The translations under genes and the position numbers were made by a program. The notes beneath the pieces were generated by a model. That model searched no databases and was not told the origin of the DNA. It saw only the letters and a program-made list of their open reading frames with translations. From Roseivirga thermotolerans (GTDB lineage: Bacteria > Bacteroidota > Bacteroidia > Cytophagales > Cyclobacteriaceae): a stretch of DNA of 64,000 nucleotides. How positions within the stretch are numbered: position 1 is the stretch's first letter; every line of letters starts with the position of its first letter. Below, piece after piece: positions 33,040 through 43,080 of this stretch. The stretch covers positions 642,909 to 706,908 of the forward strand of contig NZ_BNAG01000004.1 of assembly GCF_014653175.1 (NCBI RefSeq), in the 5' to 3' direction.

Positions 33040-33582
33040 ATGATTGATATGAATAACCCCTGGCACAAGGTAAGTGTAGGAGAAAGTGCGCCAGATGTGG
33101 TGAATGGCATTATTGAGATACCACAAAACACAAGAGCCAAATATGAGCTCGATAAAGATACAGGACTGCTAAAGATGGATCGTGTGATTTACTCCAGCAT
33201 GCACTATCCTCACAACTATGGTTTCATTCCTCAAACATATTGCGATGACAACGACCCACTAGACATACTTGTGCTTTCCCAAATTTCTATTGTGCCCATG
33301 TGCCTGGTTGAAGCCAAAGTAATTGGAGTAATGCGCATGCTAGATGGTGGTGAAAAAGATGATAAAATTATTGCTGTAGCCAATAACGACATGTCGGTAA
33401 AGCATTTTGACGACATCAGTGAACTCCCGGAGCATTTCATAAAAGAGCTTCGCAATTTTTTTGAAGACTATAAAAAGTTGGAGAATAAAACTGTTGAGGT
33501 TGAAGAATTCCAAAACGCGCTTACGGCCAAAGAAATTATTAAAAAGAGCATTTCAGACTACAAGGCAAAATTTACCAGTTAG
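33040..33582 (+). CDS. ppa: Inorganic pyrophosphatase, family I
   Basis: The protein has 180 residues from ATG 33040. It shows the family I signature [11 protein letters not shown] with its Asp cluster for Mg ions, [20 protein letters not shown], and the later [12 protein letters not shown] block. The soluble cytoplasmic enzyme splits pyrophosphate and so pulls biosynthetic reactions forward. The start at 33040 is set by a perfect -7 promoter element at 33017-33024; the upstream codons encode no domain. A long-stem hairpin follows the gene. A start 9 bp later (33049) would also fit. Confidence 0.93.
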   Translation: MIDMNNPWHKVSVGESAPDVVNGIIEIPQNTRAKYELDKDTGLLKMDRVIYSSMHYPHNYGFIPQTYCDDNDPLDILVLSQISIVPMCLVEAKVIGVMRMLDGGEKDDKIIAVANNDMSVKHFDDISELPEHFIKELRNFFEDYKKLENKTVEVEEFQNALTAKEIIKKSISDYKAKFTS

Positions 33583-33628
33583 TCCGTCTCAGTTTAAACC
33601 ATTTAGACCGTTAATGACTAGCGGCCAA

Positions 33629-33695
33629 AGAGACCACTCTAAAGTCTGGAGCTAAGAATGCGTTTAAGCGACCAATGAGGTTTAGAGTGGCCTCT
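33629..33695 (+). terminator. Long-stem hairpin after ppa
   Basis: The arm at 33629-33643 (AGAGACCACTCTAAA) pairs with 33681-33695 (TTTAGAGTGGCCTCT), 15 bp with one mismatch, around a 37-nt loop. The 3-prime flank is CT-rich, not a T-run, so termination is not certain; an RNA processing or stability role is possible. Confidence 0.45.
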
Positions 33696-33766
33696 CTCCT
33701 CCTTCCGGTTAAAACTCCTTGCCTCACTGAATGAATAGCCTTATCTTCTTGCTTAATCTGCCAAGC

Positions 33767-35026
33767 ATGGATAAGCGTACCTTTCTTAAAAACCTGATAG
33801 GCACAACGTTGGCTGCCACGCCTTTCTATAATGAAATTGGGCAACTTGTTGAATTAAACGATAAATTCTCTGCTGAGGAGCTAGCACAGAATGAAGATTT
33901 TTGGGGTAAGATTAGAAAAGACTACCTGCTAAAGCCGGACTACATCAACTTAGAAAACGGCTACTATTGCATGATGCCTCAACCCACCCTTGAGCGCTAT
34001 CTCGAAAGAATTCGATACATCAACCTCCATGCGTCTTATTACATGCGTACCGACCAGTGGCGCAACAAAGCCAAATCGGCAGCGGCACTGGCCCAGCTGG
34101 CCAAGTGTAATAACGATGAACTGATTATTACACGAAATACCACCGAATCTTTAGACACCATTATTCAGGGTTTTCCATGGAAAAGAGGCGATGAGGCCGT
34201 AATGGCTAATCAAGACTATGGAGCTATGCTAAACATGTTCAAGCAAGTAGAAGCCAGGCAGGGAATTGTGCTTAAGGCCATTGATGTACCTATGAACCCA
34301 TCGCGAGACGAGGTGATTGTAGAGGCTTATCGAAAGGCCATTACACCTAAAACCCGCTTATTGATGGTCTGTCACATGATTAACATAACCGGTCATATTC
34401 TGCCCATTCGTAAAATTTGCGATATGGCTCATAGCCTGGGAGTTGAAGTAATGGTGGATGGGGCTCATGCATTCGGACACATTGACTTCGACATGAAAGA
34501 GCTAGACTGCGATTACTATGGCACCAGCCTGCATAAGTGGATGAGTGTACCTTTAGGCGCTGGCTTTCTATATGTTAAAAAAGATAAGATCGATAAAATA
34601 TGGCCCTTAATGGCCGAAGGAAAAACAGAACCTGGCGACATAAAACGACTCAATCACATAGGTACTCATCCGGTGGCCACTGACCTGACCATACTAGACG
34701 CGATAGACTACCACAACATGATTGGGATTGCCCGAAAAGAAGCCCGACTCAGGTATTTAAAAAGTTACTGGGTAGAAAAAGTGAGGGGTATTGAAAACAT
34801 AGTGCTCAACACCCCTCAAGACAAAGACAGGTCTTGTGCCATCGCCAATGTTGGTATAAAACAAATGAAACCTTCAGATATGGCTAAAAGCCTTATGCAA
34901 AACTATAACATCTGGACTGTGGCCATTGATGGAGCCGGTGTGCATGGATGCAGAATAACGCCCAATGTATATACTACCACCCAAGAGCTAGACCGCTTTG
35001 TTGAAGCCTTAAAAGATATGGTTTAA
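33767..35026 (+). CDS. Class V aminotransferase (isopenicillin-N-epimerase-like PLP enzyme)
   Basis: The protein has 419 residues from ATG 33767. It is a PLP fold-type I enzyme: EVMVDGAHAFGH (Asp231 binds the pyridine nitrogen) and YYGTSLHKW (Lys257 forms the Schiff base), with LLMVCHMINITGHILPI before them. The N-terminus KRTFLKNLIGTTLAATPF looks like an export signal of the Tat type but lacks the second Arg. Members include isopenicillin-N epimerase-like enzymes and cysteine desulfurases; the isopenicillin-N-epimerase resemblance does not predict the substrate. It is convergent with a dienelactone hydrolase. The M1 at 33731 would add 12 residues of poor quality. Confidence 0.85.
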   Translation: MDKRTFLKNLIGTTLAATPFYNEIGQLVELNDKFSAEELAQNEDFWGKIRKDYLLKPDYINLENGYYCMMPQPTLERYLERIRYINLHASYYMRTDQWRNKAKSAAALAQLAKCNNDELIITRNTTESLDTIIQGFPWKRGDEAVMANQDYGAMLNMFKQVEARQGIVLKAIDVPMNPSRDEVIVEAYRKAITPKTRLLMVCHMINITGHILPIRKICDMAHSLGVEVMVDGAHAFGHIDFDMKELDCDYYGTSLHKWMSVPLGAGFLYVKKDKIDKIWPLMAEGKTEPGDIKRLNHIGTHPVATDLTILDAIDYHNMIGIARKEARLRYLKSYWVEKVRGIENIVLNTPQDKDRSCAIANVGIKQMKPSDMAKSLMQNYNIWTVAIDGAGVHGCRITPNVYTTTQELDRFVEALKDMV

Positions 35027-35115
35027 CATAGTGACAGGCTAACTCATCCAATTGGCACTAGTTGGTTTGTGGCACGGTGCATTAACCTTGTAGGCCTATT
35101 GCAGTCAAAAAAGGT

Positions 35116-35952
35116 TTATCGCTCTTCGTCAAACACTTCATTAAACAAACTCATTAGCTCATTCCAACTGGCTTTATCCGCATCTTCGTTATACATCAGT
35201 GGCAGGTTGAATTTTTCACCTAAAGCGTTGGCACCCGGGCTAGTAAAGGCATGGACAGCGCCATCATAAGCCACATACTTATAGTCTGCACCCACAGAGT
35301 CCATAGCGGCACGGAAGCGAGCTACTGAACTTGCCGGAACAAAAGGATCATCAGCCCCATTGGCTACCAAAATCTTCGCTTTAATATCCTTAGTAGGCTT
35401 TATGGGTAAATCTACACCGGAATGAAATGCGGCAACGGCATCCAGGTTATAACCTGCATTGGCCATGCTCAGTACGACCGACCCTCCAAAACAGTAACCA
35501 ATTGCGGCTATTCTGTCGGGGTCTACATTGGGATTGGATTTTAGAGTTGCCAAAGCCGCATCGAACCGGGCTTTGGCTTCTTCCAGGTTAGACATTACCT
35601 CTCCTGCAAATTTACCTGCATCGTCCGGATGTTCGGCCTGCTTCCCTTCACCATACATATCCACAGCCAGAGCCACATACCCTAGCCGGGCTAATTCATC
35701 GGCCCTACTTCTCACATACTCATTGTGTCCCCACCATTCATGAACGACTATAACTCCCGGTCGCCTTTCTTTAGAACTTTTATTATAGGCTATGTAGCCC
35801 TTCATTTCGGTAGTTTCCGTACTATAGCTCACCTCCTGACCTACCATATCTGAAACACTATCGTTACCCGATGAAGACCTCTCATTGCACGATACTAGAA
35901 CAACCAGCAGTAGCGAAAAAAGTATAGTTTTTATTGACTTCATATTCTTCAT
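35116..35952 (-). CDS. Dienelactone-hydrolase-family lipoprotein
   Basis: The protein has 278 residues with a lipoprotein signal peptide (LLVVLVSCN, lipobox VSC). The alpha/beta-hydrolase core shows the DLH features: VVHEWWGHNEYVR (oxyanion region), nucleophile Cys in AIGYCFGGSV, Asp in NGADDPFVP and His in YDGAVHAF. DLH family members hydrolyse dienelactones, but secreted lipid-anchored copies in Bacteroidota have unknown substrates. It points at the class V aminotransferase in convergent orientation. ATG 35943 would give three residues less and is also possible. Confidence 0.9.
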   Translation of the reverse strand: MKNMKSIKTILFSLLLVVLVSCNERSSSGNDSVSDMVGQEVSYSTETTEMKGYIAYNKSSKERRPGVIVVHEWWGHNEYVRSRADELARLGYVALAVDMYGEGKQAEHPDDAGKFAGEVMSNLEEAKARFDAALATLKSNPNVDPDRIAAIGYCFGGSVVLSMANAGYNLDAVAAFHSGVDLPIKPTKDIKAKILVANGADDPFVPASSVARFRAAMDSVGADYKYVAYDGAVHAFTSPGANALGEKFNLPLMYNEDADKASWNELMSLFNEVFDEER

Positions 35953-36126
35953 GCTATCATTTGTTTATAAAACTCTCATTCCGGTAAATGGTTCGCTTGC
36001 TAGATACTAAAACCATCATCACTGTAAAAAGTGCGTCTGTGTAATTCGGCATGTGCGTTATAAAAAAATGATTTAGCTTAGATTAAAACCTAATGGATTA
36101 GTTAAACCGCAATGCTCAGTTACACC

Positions 36127-37881
36127 ATGAAAACTTTTCGACTTTTTTTGTCCGTATTCGCTTTAGTTATACTTAGCGTTAGCCATACAGCTCATGCCCA
36201 GAACACCGAACAGCAGGTGTCTGAACTCTATGACCTGGCCACTCAATTAAGAGCAGACTACGGCAGTCTCTCCCGCTTCTATGCCATTTGGAATTCTCCT
36301 GAACGAAGAGAGCGTTTTGAGCAATTTTTCAACGACTACTCACAAAAACTATCGGCTTACAACTTCAACAAGCTATCGAGAGGTGGGCAGGTAGATTACA
36401 TTTTGATTGATAACTACATAAAAGACCACCTGTATCAACTCCGAGAGGAAGCTAAAGAATATAATGCTGTGCGGGAATGGGTGGCATTTGCAGAGCCTAT
36501 CTATGCCATTGAGAAATTGCGCAGAAGAGGAAAACACCTTAACTCTGAAGAGGTGGCCTCTCAGCTCAACACCATTTCCACACAACTGGAGTCTACCGCC
36601 TCTAAACTGAAAAAAGGGTCTACCCTTTTTCCGAAAAACCTAACCGATCGTGCTCAGGGCATCATAAGGGGGCATATTCAAGCCCTAAAAAGTGTATATG
36701 ACTTTTATAATGGCTATGACCCACAGTTTGGCTGGTGGGTTAGCAAACCATACGAAAAACTAACTAAAGAGTTGAACGAGTATGCCACGCTAATACAGAC
36801 AAAAGTAGACCCTAAAACTCAACCAGCTGACGATGGCAGCGGCATTATTGGTAACCCAATTGGCAGAACAGAACTCATTCGGCAGCTAAAACAAGAAATG
36901 ATTCCTTACACCCCGGAAGAACTCGTAGACATGGCCATGAAGGAATTTGCCTGGTGCGATGAGGAACTACTAAAAGCATCGCGCGAGATGGGCTTTGGAG
37001 ATGACTGGCGTGCTGCTCAGGAAAAGGTAAAAATGTCATTCGTTCCGGCCGGGCAACAACCGGAAGCCATGTTGGAACTATACGACCAATCGGTAGCATT
37101 TCTGAAAGACAACGACCTCATTTCAATTCCTTCCATAGCTGAAGAGACTTGGCGAATGACCATGATCCCCCCTGAAAGACAATTAATCAGCCCGTTTTTT
37201 CTGGGTGGCGAAGTGCTTCAGATCTCTTACCCAACCGATGAAATGGAGCACGCAGATAAACTCATGAGCATGCGCGGTAACAACCCACACTTTTCCCGCT
37301 CTACGGTACACCATGAGTTAATTGCCGGCCACCACATGCAACGCTTCATGAACAACCGATACAAATCTTACCGTTTTTTTGGTACTCCTTTCTGGACAGA
37401 GGGCTGGGCTCTTTATTGGGAGTTGCTGCTGTGGGATATGGACTTTCCACGCTCACCCGAAGATAGAATAGGAATGTTGTTTTGGCGAATGCATCGCTGT
37501 GCAAGAATTATATTTTCTCTAAACTATCATTTGGGCAAATGGACTCCTCAGCAATGCATTGATTATTTGGTAGACCGTGTTGGGCACGAAAGAGCCAATG
37601 CCGAAGGAGAAGTAAGAAGATCGTTTACTGGAGGCTATGGGCCGCTCTATCAAATTGCCTATATGGTTGGCGGCCAACAGTTTTACGCTTTAAAAAGAGA
37701 ACTGGTAGATAGCGGAAAAATGACTCTCAAAGAGTTTCACGATGCTGTAATGAGGGAAAATGCCATGCCTGTTGAAATGGTACGCGCCTTACTCACCAAC
37801 GAAAAGCTTAGCAAGAATTTTGAAACCAGTTGGAGGTTCTACAACAATGAACTGAACAGGCAAAGCATGAAGAAGTACTAG
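36127..37881 (+). CDS. DUF885-family zinc metallopeptidase
   Basis: The protein has 584 residues from ATG 36127 with a signal peptide (LVILSVSHTAHAQ). The core is the all-helical DUF885 fold with the motif VHHELIAGHHMQRF, which matches the family's HEx(4)GHH zinc-binding helix, and a distal Glu around EGWALYWELLLW that supplies the third ligand. These are M32/thermolysin-fold-related dipeptidases or carboxypeptidases; the substrate is unknown. There is no close neighbour on the same strand; the stop precedes a bidirectional hairpin region that separates it from metF. ATG 36112 would add 5 residues before the signal peptide. Confidence 0.88.
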   Translation: MKTFRLFLSVFALVILSVSHTAHAQNTEQQVSELYDLATQLRADYGSLSRFYAIWNSPERRERFEQFFNDYSQKLSAYNFNKLSRGGQVDYILIDNYIKDHLYQLREEAKEYNAVREWVAFAEPIYAIEKLRRRGKHLNSEEVASQLNTISTQLESTASKLKKGSTLFPKNLTDRAQGIIRGHIQALKSVYDFYNGYDPQFGWWVSKPYEKLTKELNEYATLIQTKVDPKTQPADDGSGIIGNPIGRTELIRQLKQEMIPYTPEELVDMAMKEFAWCDEELLKASREMGFGDDWRAAQEKVKMSFVPAGQQPEAMLELYDQSVAFLKDNDLISIPSIAEETWRMTMIPPERQLISPFFLGGEVLQISYPTDEMEHADKLMSMRGNNPHFSRSTVHHELIAGHHMQRFMNNRYKSYRFFGTPFWTEGWALYWELLLWDMDFPRSPEDRIGMLFWRMHRCARIIFSLNYHLGKWTPQQCIDYLVDRVGHERANAEGEVRRSFTGGYGPLYQIAYMVGGQQFYALKRELVDSGKMTLKEFHDAVMRENAMPVEMVRALLTNEKLSKNFETSWRFYNNELNRQSMKKY

Positions 37882-37940
37882 GTTAATTCTTTGTTGAGAG
37901 TGTTGAAATACCAACACACCTGACTGTTGCAGAAGCCCAT

Positions 37941-37986
37941 CCACATCATCAGAGTAACGGACAAAAACTTTGATGATGTGGAGTTT
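37941..37986. terminator. Hairpin between DUF885 gene and metF
   Basis: CCACATCATCA (37941-37951) pairs perfectly with TGATGATGTGG (37971-37981) over 11 bp, followed by AGTTTTC. A smaller hairpin GTGTTG/CAACAC is at 37900-37917. The two genes are convergent, so both may use it. Confidence 0.55.
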
Positions 37987-37997
37987 TCAATGGCATT

Positions 37998-38951
37998 TTA
38001 AAACAAAGCCTCGGCAATTCTCTTAACTACCTGGCTCTTGCTCATGGTGTAATAATGGAGCACCGGCACACCTGCCTCCATTAGTTCCTTAGATTGTTGA
38101 ATAGCCCAGGCAATGCCTACTTCTCTGGCTTGAGCATTATCCTTACACTTATCTAGTTCATCTACCAAATCATCGGGTAAGTCTACATGAAATATACTGG
38201 GTAGAATGTTCATGTGGTTGAGAGTGGTTATTGGCTTAATACCCGGTATAATAGGCACATCGATACCATTTTGGCGGCATCTATCTACAAAGTCGAAATA
38301 CTTCTTATTATCGAAAAACATTTGGGTGACAATATAATCGGCTCCCATGTCTACCTTTTTCTTCAGGTATTTGAGATCCGATTTTAGGCTGGGTGCCTCA
38401 AAATGCTTTTCCGGATATCCTGCAACTCCAATGCAGAAATTCGTAGGATTTCGTTTTACCTCTTCATGCATATATCGGCCCTCATTGAGTTCCAACACTT
38501 GTTGGAGTAGCTCGCTGGCATAAGAATGCCCTGCCGGATCGGGAACAAACCTACCTTCTGACTTTATGGCATCTCCCCTAAGTACCAATACATTGTCGAT
38601 GCCCAGAAAATCCAGATCTATAAGTGCGTTTTCAGTCTCTTCTTTATTAAAACCTCCGCAAATAATATGGGGCACGGCATCTACATGATACTTATTCATT
38701 ATAGCCGCACAAATACCTACAGTTCCCGGTCGCTTACGGGTAGTAACTCTCTCTAAAAGCCCATTTTCGCGCTTTTTATACATGTACTCTTCCCTATGAT
38801 AGGTTACATCTATAAAAGGCGGTTTAAACTCCATTAGCGGGTCTATGGCATCGAAAATATTCTGTACACTTTCTCCTTTTACCGGTGGTAAAATCTCAAA
38901 ACTAAAGAGAGTTTTGCCCTTGGCGTTTTTAATATGTTCTATGACTTTCAT
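37998..38951 (-). CDS. metF: 5,10-methylenetetrahydrofolate reductase
   Basis: The protein has 317 residues and is a TIM-barrel flavoenzyme. FSFEILPPVKGESV (N-terminal NADH/FAD region), PPFIDVTYHREEY, DNVLVLRGDA and the C-terminal VTQMFFDNKKY match MetF. It makes 5-methyl-tetrahydrofolate, the methyl donor used by MetH. The gene is the third in an operon after the two metH parts, 43 bp past metH-C. The SAM-I riboswitch upstream of metH-N is expected to regulate all three. No sign of truncation. Confidence 0.96.
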   Translation of the reverse strand: MKVIEHIKNAKGKTLFSFEILPPVKGESVQNIFDAIDPLMEFKPPFIDVTYHREEYMYKKRENGLLERVTTRKRPGTVGICAAIMNKYHVDAVPHIICGGFNKEETENALIDLDFLGIDNVLVLRGDAIKSEGRFVPDPAGHSYASELLQQVLELNEGRYMHEEVKRNPTNFCIGVAGYPEKHFEAPSLKSDLKYLKKKVDMGADYIVTQMFFDNKKYFDFVDRCRQNGIDVPIIPGIKPITTLNHMNILPSIFHVDLPDDLVDELDKCKDNAQAREVGIAWAIQQSKELMEAGVPVLHYYTMSKSQVVKRIAEALF

Positions 38952-38994
38952 GGGTGTCGGTTATCCGTTCGTCAGTTTGTAGTTTTCAGGCTCA

Positions 38995-41706
38995 TTATAC
39001 ATCATAACTCAAATTGGGAGCCAGCCATTTTTCAGCCTGTTCAATGGTCCAGCCTTTGCGAGAGGCATAGCTTTCTACCTGGTCTTTTTCAATTTTCCCC
39101 AAACCAAAATACTTGGCTTCCTCATGCATAAAATAGAATCCGGAAACAGAGGCCGCAGGATACATGGCAAAAGACTCGGTTAAACTAATTCCGGTGTTTT
39201 TCTCAACCTCCAGTAAATCGAAGAGTATCCCCTTTTCTGTGTGTTCAGGACAAGCCGGATACCCAGGTGCCGGTCGAATACCCTGATATCTTTCTCGAAT
39301 TAATTCTTCATTATTAAATGCCTCCTGAGGAGCATAGCCCCAAAGTTCTTTTCTGATTTTAGCATGCATCAACTCTGCAAAAGCTTCGGCCAAACGATCG
39401 GCCACAGCTTTTATCATAATTGAGTTATAGTCGTCATGGTCCTTTTCATACTGCTCAATCAATGGCTCAATACCAATTCCGGCTGTAACGGCAAAAGCAC
39501 CCATATAGTCGCTGCCTTGCCCCTTGGGAGCCACAAAGTCCGCCAGTGACAAATTAGGAAGTCCACTCCCCTTTTTACCCTGCTGACGGAGCATATGAAA
39601 GGTTTTTAGCACTTCAGATCGTGAATCGTTTGTGTAAACTTCTATGTCATCACCTACCGAATTGGCCGGATAAAGCCCCACTACGGCATTGGCAAAAAGC
39701 AGGTTGTTGGCAATTACTTTTCTAATCATTTCCTGCGCATCATCATATAACTTGCGCGCTTCTTTGCCCACCACTTTGTCTTCAAGAATTCTTGGAAACT
39801 TCCCTTTGAGCATCCAAGTACTGAAGAAAGGAGTCCAATCAATGTATTGAGCTATTTCTTCCAGTGAGTAATCATTGAAAGTTTTATTCCCTATGAATTT
39901 TGGTTGAACAAATTTCTTTGCCGTCCAATCGATTTGAAGCCTGTTGGCCTGTGCTTCCTCATAAGGTATGTAGTTTTTGACCTGTTTGCGGTTGGCATGA
40001 TCATCTCTAAGTCTGGCGTATTCTGTTTTAACCCGGCTGTATATGTTTGGGTAGGTCTCCTTACTAATAAGTTCTCCGGCTACCGGCACCGATTTAGAAG
40101 CATCTAAAACATGAACTACCGAACCGGAATATACAGGGTCTATTTTTACTGCGGTATGAATACGGCTTGTAGTGGCGCCACCAATCATTAGTGGAATCTG
40201 CAAGCCTCTTCTCTCCATTTCTTTTGCCACGTGCACCATTTCATCGAGTGATGGAGTAATGAGCCCGCTCAAACCTATAGCATCCACTTTATGCTCAACG
40301 GCAGCTTCGAGAATTTTTTCGGCCGGCACCATAACACCCAAGTCTACAATATCGAAGTTGTTACAGGCCAATACCACTCCCACTATATTCTTACCAATGT
40401 CATGCACATCTCCCTTCACTGTAGCCAGAAGTATTTTTGCTGCTGAGCTTTGGTCGTTATTAGCTGCTTTTTCTTCTTCAAGAAAAGGAAGAAGGTAAGC
40501 TACTGCCTTCTTCATTACCCGGGCACTTTTTACTACCTGAGGAAGAAACATTTTACCGGCACCGAACAGGTCGCCAACCACGTTCATTCCGTCCATTAGC
40601 GGCCCTTCAATCACCTTCAATGGCCTTTCATACTTCTGACGGGCTTCCTCTGTGTCTTCATCAATAAACTCTACTATACCTTTTACCAACGCATGCTCCA
40701 ACCGTTTTTCAACCGGTTCCTGCCTCCAGGAATCGTCTTTTACCTGAACTTTTCCGGCACCTTTCACTGTTTCGGCAAACTCCAGAAGTCGTTCGGTGGC
40801 ATCGGGCCTTCTGTTCAGAAGAACATCTTCAACACGTTCGAGTAAATCTTTAGGAATATCATCGTAAACCTCCAGCATAGTGGGGTTCACTATGCCCATA
40901 TCCATTCCTTCTTTAATGGCGTGATACAAAAAAGCAGAGTGCATGGCTTCTCTAACCGGGTTATTCCCTCTAAAAGAAAAAGACACATTGCTAACTCCTC
41001 CGCTCACATGTGCTCCGGGCAGGTTTTCCCTAATCCATCGGGTAGCTCTAAAGAAGTCAACCGCATTGTTGTTGTGTTCTTCTATGCCCGTAGCCACAGG
41101 GAATATATTAGGGTCGAAAATGATATCTTCTTTGGGAAATCCTACCTTCCCTACCAGTATGTCATAAGAGCGTTTGCATATCTCTATTCTTCGCTCATAC
41201 GTATCGGCTTGCCCTTTTTCATCAAAGGCCATTACAATAACTGCCGCCCCATAGCGCTTTACCTTAGTAGCCTGTTCTATGAAAGTTTCTTCGCCTTCTT
41301 TAAGAGAAATGGAATTGACCACTCCCTTACCTTGAATGCACTTTAATCCCGCTTCAATAATCTCCCATTTAGAAGAATCTATCATTATGGGAATTCGGGC
41401 GATATCGGGTTCTGCGGCTATCAAATTAAGGAACTTTACCATAGCCGCCTTGCCATCCAGCATCCCTTCGTCCATGTTTACATCTAAGATCTGAGCTCCT
41501 CCTTCTACCTGATCTCTGGCAATTTCAAGAGCCTCATCGTACTTCTCTTCCTTAATTAAGCGGGCAAAACGCTTGGAGCCGGTCACGTTGGTTCGTTCAC
41601 CCACATTTACAAAGTTACTCTGAGGCGTTATTATCAGGGGCTCAAGACCTGAAAGCCGCAGGGTAATTTTGTTGTTTTGATCTAGGTTTGGCTGCTTAGA
41701 GTCCAT
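38995..41706 (-). CDS. metH: Methionine synthase, C-terminal part (folate, cobalamin and activation domains)
   Basis: The protein has 903 residues: the pterin-binding barrel ([18 protein letters not shown], about residues 29-290), a cap, the cobalamin-binding domain with [14 protein letters not shown] (B12 base-off His) and the C-terminal SAM-dependent activation domain ([33 protein letters not shown]). Together with the upstream homocysteine-binding part it equals full-length MetH in two polypeptides. The start is 98 bp after the N-part stop. Such a split is known in Bacteroidota. The two proteins must dock for catalysis. Confidence 0.94.
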   Translation of the reverse strand: MDSKQPNLDQNNKITLRLSGLEPLIITPQSNFVNVGERTNVTGSKRFARLIKEEKYDEALEIARDQVEGGAQILDVNMDEGMLDGKAAMVKFLNLIAAEPDIARIPIMIDSSKWEIIEAGLKCIQGKGVVNSISLKEGEETFIEQATKVKRYGAAVIVMAFDEKGQADTYERRIEICKRSYDILVGKVGFPKEDIIFDPNIFPVATGIEEHNNNAVDFFRATRWIRENLPGAHVSGGVSNVSFSFRGNNPVREAMHSAFLYHAIKEGMDMGIVNPTMLEVYDDIPKDLLERVEDVLLNRRPDATERLLEFAETVKGAGKVQVKDDSWRQEPVEKRLEHALVKGIVEFIDEDTEEARQKYERPLKVIEGPLMDGMNVVGDLFGAGKMFLPQVVKSARVMKKAVAYLLPFLEEEKAANNDQSSAAKILLATVKGDVHDIGKNIVGVVLACNNFDIVDLGVMVPAEKILEAAVEHKVDAIGLSGLITPSLDEMVHVAKEMERRGLQIPLMIGGATTSRIHTAVKIDPVYSGSVVHVLDASKSVPVAGELISKETYPNIYSRVKTEYARLRDDHANRKQVKNYIPYEEAQANRLQIDWTAKKFVQPKFIGNKTFNDYSLEEIAQYIDWTPFFSTWMLKGKFPRILEDKVVGKEARKLYDDAQEMIRKVIANNLLFANAVVGLYPANSVGDDIEVYTNDSRSEVLKTFHMLRQQGKKGSGLPNLSLADFVAPKGQGSDYMGAFAVTAGIGIEPLIEQYEKDHDDYNSIMIKAVADRLAEAFAELMHAKIRKELWGYAPQEAFNNEELIRERYQGIRPAPGYPACPEHTEKGILFDLLEVEKNTGISLTESFAMYPAASVSGFYFMHEEAKYFGLGKIEKDQVESYASRKGWTIEQAEKWLAPNLSYDV

Positions 41707-41804
41707 GGTGCTTGTTCGGTGATTTTTTAGATAATTGAATCATTTGATAGCTCTGCGAAATAGTGTTGAATCATTCGAGTGATTTGCTTCCATTGCCATG
41801 CTAA

Positions 41805-42827
41805 TTAATTGTCTGAAACAATGGAATGTGAGATATGGACTAACCTTGGTGAATACCTGGAAGCCTCCTGGGCAATGAGCCTTATATGCTCAGGCGTAGT
41901 GCCACAGCAGCCTCCCACAATATTGAGAAACCCATCTTTCAGGAATTCTCCAACCTGCTTTACCATTTCTTCAGGAGTTTGGTCGTACTGACCAAATTCA
42001 TTGGGTAACCCCGCGTTGGGGTGTGCACTGGTGTGAAAAGGCGCTTTTTCTGAAAGGGTTTCTAAATACGGGCGTAGTTGTGCTGCCCCCAAAGCACAAT
42101 TGAGGCCAATAGAGAGTATGGGCATGTGCGAAACAGATATCAAGAAGGCTTCGGTAGTTTGACCCGACAGAGTTCTGCCACTGGCATCGGTTATGGTTCC
42201 ACTAACCATTACAGGCACGCGCTTTCCTTCTTCTTCCAGTAGCTCTGAAATAGCAAAAAGAGCTGCCTTAGCATTGAGTGTATCGGTTATGGTCTCTACC
42301 AAAAACAGATCGACTCCTCCATCTAACAAGCCTTTGGCCTGTTCTTTAAAAGCTATTCTTAACTGATCGAAATCAATGTTTCTAAAACCGGGGTCATTGA
42401 CATCGGGCGACATGGAGGCCAGCCTATTGGTTGGCCCCATAGAACCGGCCACAAAGCGAGGCTTTTCCGGTTGCTCGCTAGTAAACTCATCGGCCACCTC
42501 TCTGGCAATTCTTGCCGATTCATAGTTAATGTCGTAAACAGCATCTTCCAAATGATAATCGGCTTGCGCAATTGTGGTGGCACTAAATGTATTCGTCTCC
42601 ACAATATCGGCACCCGCATCAAAGTATTGTCGGTGAATTTCCTTGATTATATCGGGCCGGGTAAGGGAGAGTAAGTCGTTGTTTCCTTTAAGGGGATGAG
42701 GATGGTCTTTGAAACGATCGCCTCTGAAATCATCTTCAGTAAGCGTATGTCGCTGAATCATGGTACCCATAGCACCATCTAAAACCAGTATTCTTTCTTT
42801 GAGAATTTTCTCTATGTCGTAAGCCAT
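41805..42827 (-). CDS. metH: Methionine synthase, N-terminal part (homocysteine S-methyltransferase)
   Basis: The protein has 340 residues with the homocysteine-binding barrel: [16 protein letters not shown] near the start, GLNCALGA and [11 protein letters not shown] near the C-terminus. The Cys in GLNC and the paired Cys of GGCC are the zinc ligands that activate homocysteine. It stops where full-length MetH would go on to the pterin domain, and the rest is encoded by the next gene. The SAM-I riboswitch upstream ends 43 nt before the start, so this is the first cistron of a met operon. Confidence 0.94.
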   Translation of the reverse strand: MAYDIEKILKERILVLDGAMGTMIQRHTLTEDDFRGDRFKDHPHPLKGNNDLLSLTRPDIIKEIHRQYFDAGADIVETNTFSATTIAQADYHLEDAVYDINYESARIAREVADEFTSEQPEKPRFVAGSMGPTNRLASMSPDVNDPGFRNIDFDQLRIAFKEQAKGLLDGGVDLFLVETITDTLNAKAALFAISELLEEEGKRVPVMVSGTITDASGRTLSGQTTEAFLISVSHMPILSIGLNCALGAAQLRPYLETLSEKAPFHTSAHPNAGLPNEFGQYDQTPEEMVKQVGEFLKDGFLNIVGGCCGTTPEHIRLIAQEASRYSPRLVHISHSIVSDN

Positions 42828-42869
42828 TTTACAGATTTAGGGCTTACCGAGAAATTTGGAAGGATTACT

Positions 42870-42970
42870 CTCATCTTTTCCCCGATGCCTCGAGGCTAGG
42901 AATTAGCACCAGGTATTACCCAGGTTGCTAAGACATCTCAGGGCCTAGTCCCTCCGTCTTTCTTGATAAG
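42870..42970 (-). ncRNA. SAM-I (S-box) riboswitch
   Basis: Read on the minus strand, the element starts CTTATCAAGA (P1 5-prime strand, to 42970) and continues with GGAGGGACTAGGCCCTGAGATG, AGCAACCTGG and GGTGCTAATTCC, which are the conserved P2-J-P3/P4 blocks of the S-box. It closes with GATGAG (42870-42875), which pairs with CTTATC with one G-U wobble. SAM binding would lower expression of the metH-metH-metF operon. I see no intrinsic terminator in the 43-nt stretch to the start codon, so translational control or another mode is likely. Confidence 0.95.
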
Positions 42971-42991
42971 CACTGCAAATAAAGCGAAAGT

Positions 42992-43007
42992 TTATGTAGC
43001 TACATAA
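42992..43007. promoter_or_regulatory. Perfect 16-bp palindrome upstream of the SAM riboswitch
   Basis: TTATGTAGCTACATAA reads the same on both strands. It lies 21 bp upstream of the riboswitch and just upstream of a TTTATTTG box (one mismatch from TAnnTTTG) on the minus strand, so it would sit around the -33 region of the met operon promoter. Perfect symmetry at this spot is typical of a dimeric repressor site. Confidence 0.5.
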
Positions 43008-43080
43008 CTGGCAAATGGAAAATATGACTGAGGCTGATATTTCGAATGAGTAAATCGAAGTATTACATTGGTTCGGCAGG

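Noticed and set aside
40921..41346. Plus-strand frame of 141 codons inside metH-C
   Set aside because: Antisense to a highly conserved domain of methionine synthase, with no promoter.
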